Positions 14,607 to 15,693 of a DNA stretch of 15,693 nt are shown here, in pieces. The stretch comes from Dunaliella salina. Taxonomy: Eukaryota; Chlorophyta; Chlorophyceae; Chlamydomonadales; Dunaliellaceae. The notes under the pieces were generated by a model. That model was not told where the DNA came from and ran no database searches. It saw nothing but the letters and a program-made list of their open reading frames with translations. Each line of letters starts with the position of its first letter. The stretch's first letter is position 1. The stretch is from the NCBI GenBank assembly GCA_002284615.2, contig MU069441.1, positions 451,256 to 466,948 of the forward strand, written 5' to 3'. The position numbers and the translations under genes were made by a program.

Positions 14607-15326
14607 TGCACGTGCAAGAGGGAGAGCGAGAGTTTGCTTATACGAGTCTTTGCCTACAACTTAAAATTCCCGACTAGGCTGTAATTTGGCATTGCAAAAC
14701 TTACAATTAAGTAGTGCCTGAGAAAGAGGGTACTGCTCCCATCAGTGCTGATATCCTACCAACTTTGCTTGCTCCTGCCAATCCTGCCTTCCTGCAAATC
14801 CCTATTGCATGACAGCCTCTAATAAAGCACAACTTCATGCATGTTTGTCCAGCTGTCTTTGCCTGACCTTGACATGTATGTCAGCTAACGTAAAAGTATT
14901 CAATGCAATTGCTTGGTGCAGATTAGTGCAGGCATCAATGCTAATGCTCAAAACTACAGCACACATGCTTTTTTGTCTCCAAGGGTATAAAGCAAGCCAT
15001 CCAACCCTGCCGCAGCACATCCTCCTCCACTTCGCCAGCCTAAATTGCAAGGAAGGACTGTTTCCGAGTTTGCCACAACTGTTCCTGAGTTTCCCACAAG
15101 TGATGCCCGCATCTTGATAAAACACGTCCTGCCCAGGCCATGTGACTTCCATCCCATGCCATCAGCGTCATGCAATTGGCATGCCGTACAAAATGTGTAT
15201 CATCTGGTAAAAAAAACGTTTTAAAGGGGTGCAGGGTAATCGCGGACACGCAAAAAAATTAACTATTTTTGAGCATGCAGGAAGATGCGTGAAACAGAAG
15301 ATTACTTTATTCTTGAAGAATTTTAG
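14607..15326. other. no gene recognised; one 21-bp duplication
   Basis: This could be intron sequence of the gene ending at 14504. On the minus strand, gtgggaaactcaggaacagtt is followed at once by a close copy, gtggcaaactcggaaacagt (about 15055-15100). ORFs of about 100 codons on both strands have no recognisable motif. Confidence 0.4.
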
Positions 15327-15560
15327 GGTGTGAACAAGGAAGGTCCTAGGAAGGCGCCTGAGGGGCGTGGACAGCTAGGCATATGGAGCTACTTGATACC
15401 CCTTCCCAATGAGCGGAAGCAGCAGCAGAAAGCACAAGCCAGTCAGTTCAAGCTCACGGTTGAGCAGCAGTGCGAGGATGCAGAGCGGAGCTTCGAGGAG
15501 CAGCGGATGCGCAGCAAACATGCAAACATGCTGGCACATAGCGCAAGCACACATACAGCT
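15327..15560 (+). CDS. possible exon with a charged helical (coiled-coil-like) segment
   Basis: After gaagaattttag (a possible acceptor ending at 15326) a plus-strand frame is open to the window end. Its first part reads GVNKEGPRKAPEGRGQLGIW, SYLIPLPNERKQQQKAQAS, QFKLTVEQQCEDAERSFEEQ, RMRSKHAN. The Glu/Gln/Arg/Lys-rich portion looks like a continuous amphipathic helix. From about 15530 the frame becomes His/Thr repeats from the CA tract and is probably not coding. No ATG lies near the start, so it would be an internal exon. The family is unknown. Confidence 0.28.
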
Positions 15561-15606
15561 ATGCACGCACATAGCACAAGCATGCATACTGGCATGCACA
15601 CACGTG

Positions 15607-15609
<3 letters not shown>

Positions 15610-15676
<67 letters not shown>
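15610..15676. repeat. (CA)n microsatellite
   Basis: About 33 uninterrupted CA units, preceded from about 15536 by degenerate CA/GCATG-rich sequence and followed by acacaaacacacgcac to the window end. Confidence 0.97.
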
Positions 15677-15682
<6 letters not shown>

Positions 15683-15693
15683 AACACACGCAC

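Noticed and set aside
15375..15689. Minus-strand Cys/Val-rich ORF at the window end
   Set aside because: It is a translation of the (CA)n microsatellite.

Overview
The window looks like nuclear DNA of a eukaryote, most likely a green alga. Microsatellites, minisatellites and spliced-looking exon fragments point to a eukaryote. The retrotransposon family, and a TGTAA directly after one stop codon, point to a chlorophyte. The species cannot be read from the sequence. There are no operons and no intact host gene. About two thirds of the window is layered retrotransposon debris, and the long ORFs are parts of decaying non-LTR retrotransposons (LINEs).

Layout. 1-215: palindromic 10-bp repeats and compound microsatellites. 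242-921: a degenerate fold-back (inverted-repeat) segment. 1266-1718: a 33-bp minisatellite. 1829-1879 (-): a tiny possible first exon of an ARF-like GTPase. 2174-3063: a degenerate 119-bp repeat whose last copy runs into an acidic, terminal-exon-like ORF (+). 3138-4990 (+): LINE copy E4. It is interrupted by a chimeric retro-insertion (3231-3735, with U6 snRNA sequence inside and a 10-bp target-site duplication) and by a 57-bp SINE-like insertion (3890-3946, 11-bp duplication). 4991-5781: nothing recognised. 5782-7327 plus 13441-13800 (-): LINE copy E3, split in two. 7328-13440 (-): LINE copy E1, about 6.1 kb, inserted in the RNase H region of E3. 13800-14500: an unrecognised Cys/His-containing ORF and short repeats. 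14504-14605 (-): a likely acidic terminal exon. 15327-15560 (+): a possible coiled-coil exon running into a (CA)n tract.

The most interesting content is the LINE family. Combining E1, E3 and E4, one coding region carries, from N to C terminus: reverse transcriptase (RT, FADD box), a weak chromodomain-like strand, a C4HC3 PHD finger, a PCIF1-like adenine-methyltransferase-type module (HPPH in place of NPPF), RNase H, a CCHC zinc knuckle and a PD-(D/E)XK restriction-like endonuclease (RLE). The 3' end is a conserved UTR with a pyrimidine-rich tail. RNase H, the knuckle and RLE are seen in more than one copy; the PHD and methyltransferase modules only in E1. All copies are 5'-truncated and carry stops or frameshifts, so none looks active.

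E1 splits the E3 RNase H into two complementary halves, which is good internal evidence that 7328-13440 arrived as one unit. The chimera at 3231-3735 joins an unknown retro-sequence, the 3' part of U6 snRNA and the LINE 3' end, each joined at its own 3' end, as expected for template switching during target-primed reverse transcription.
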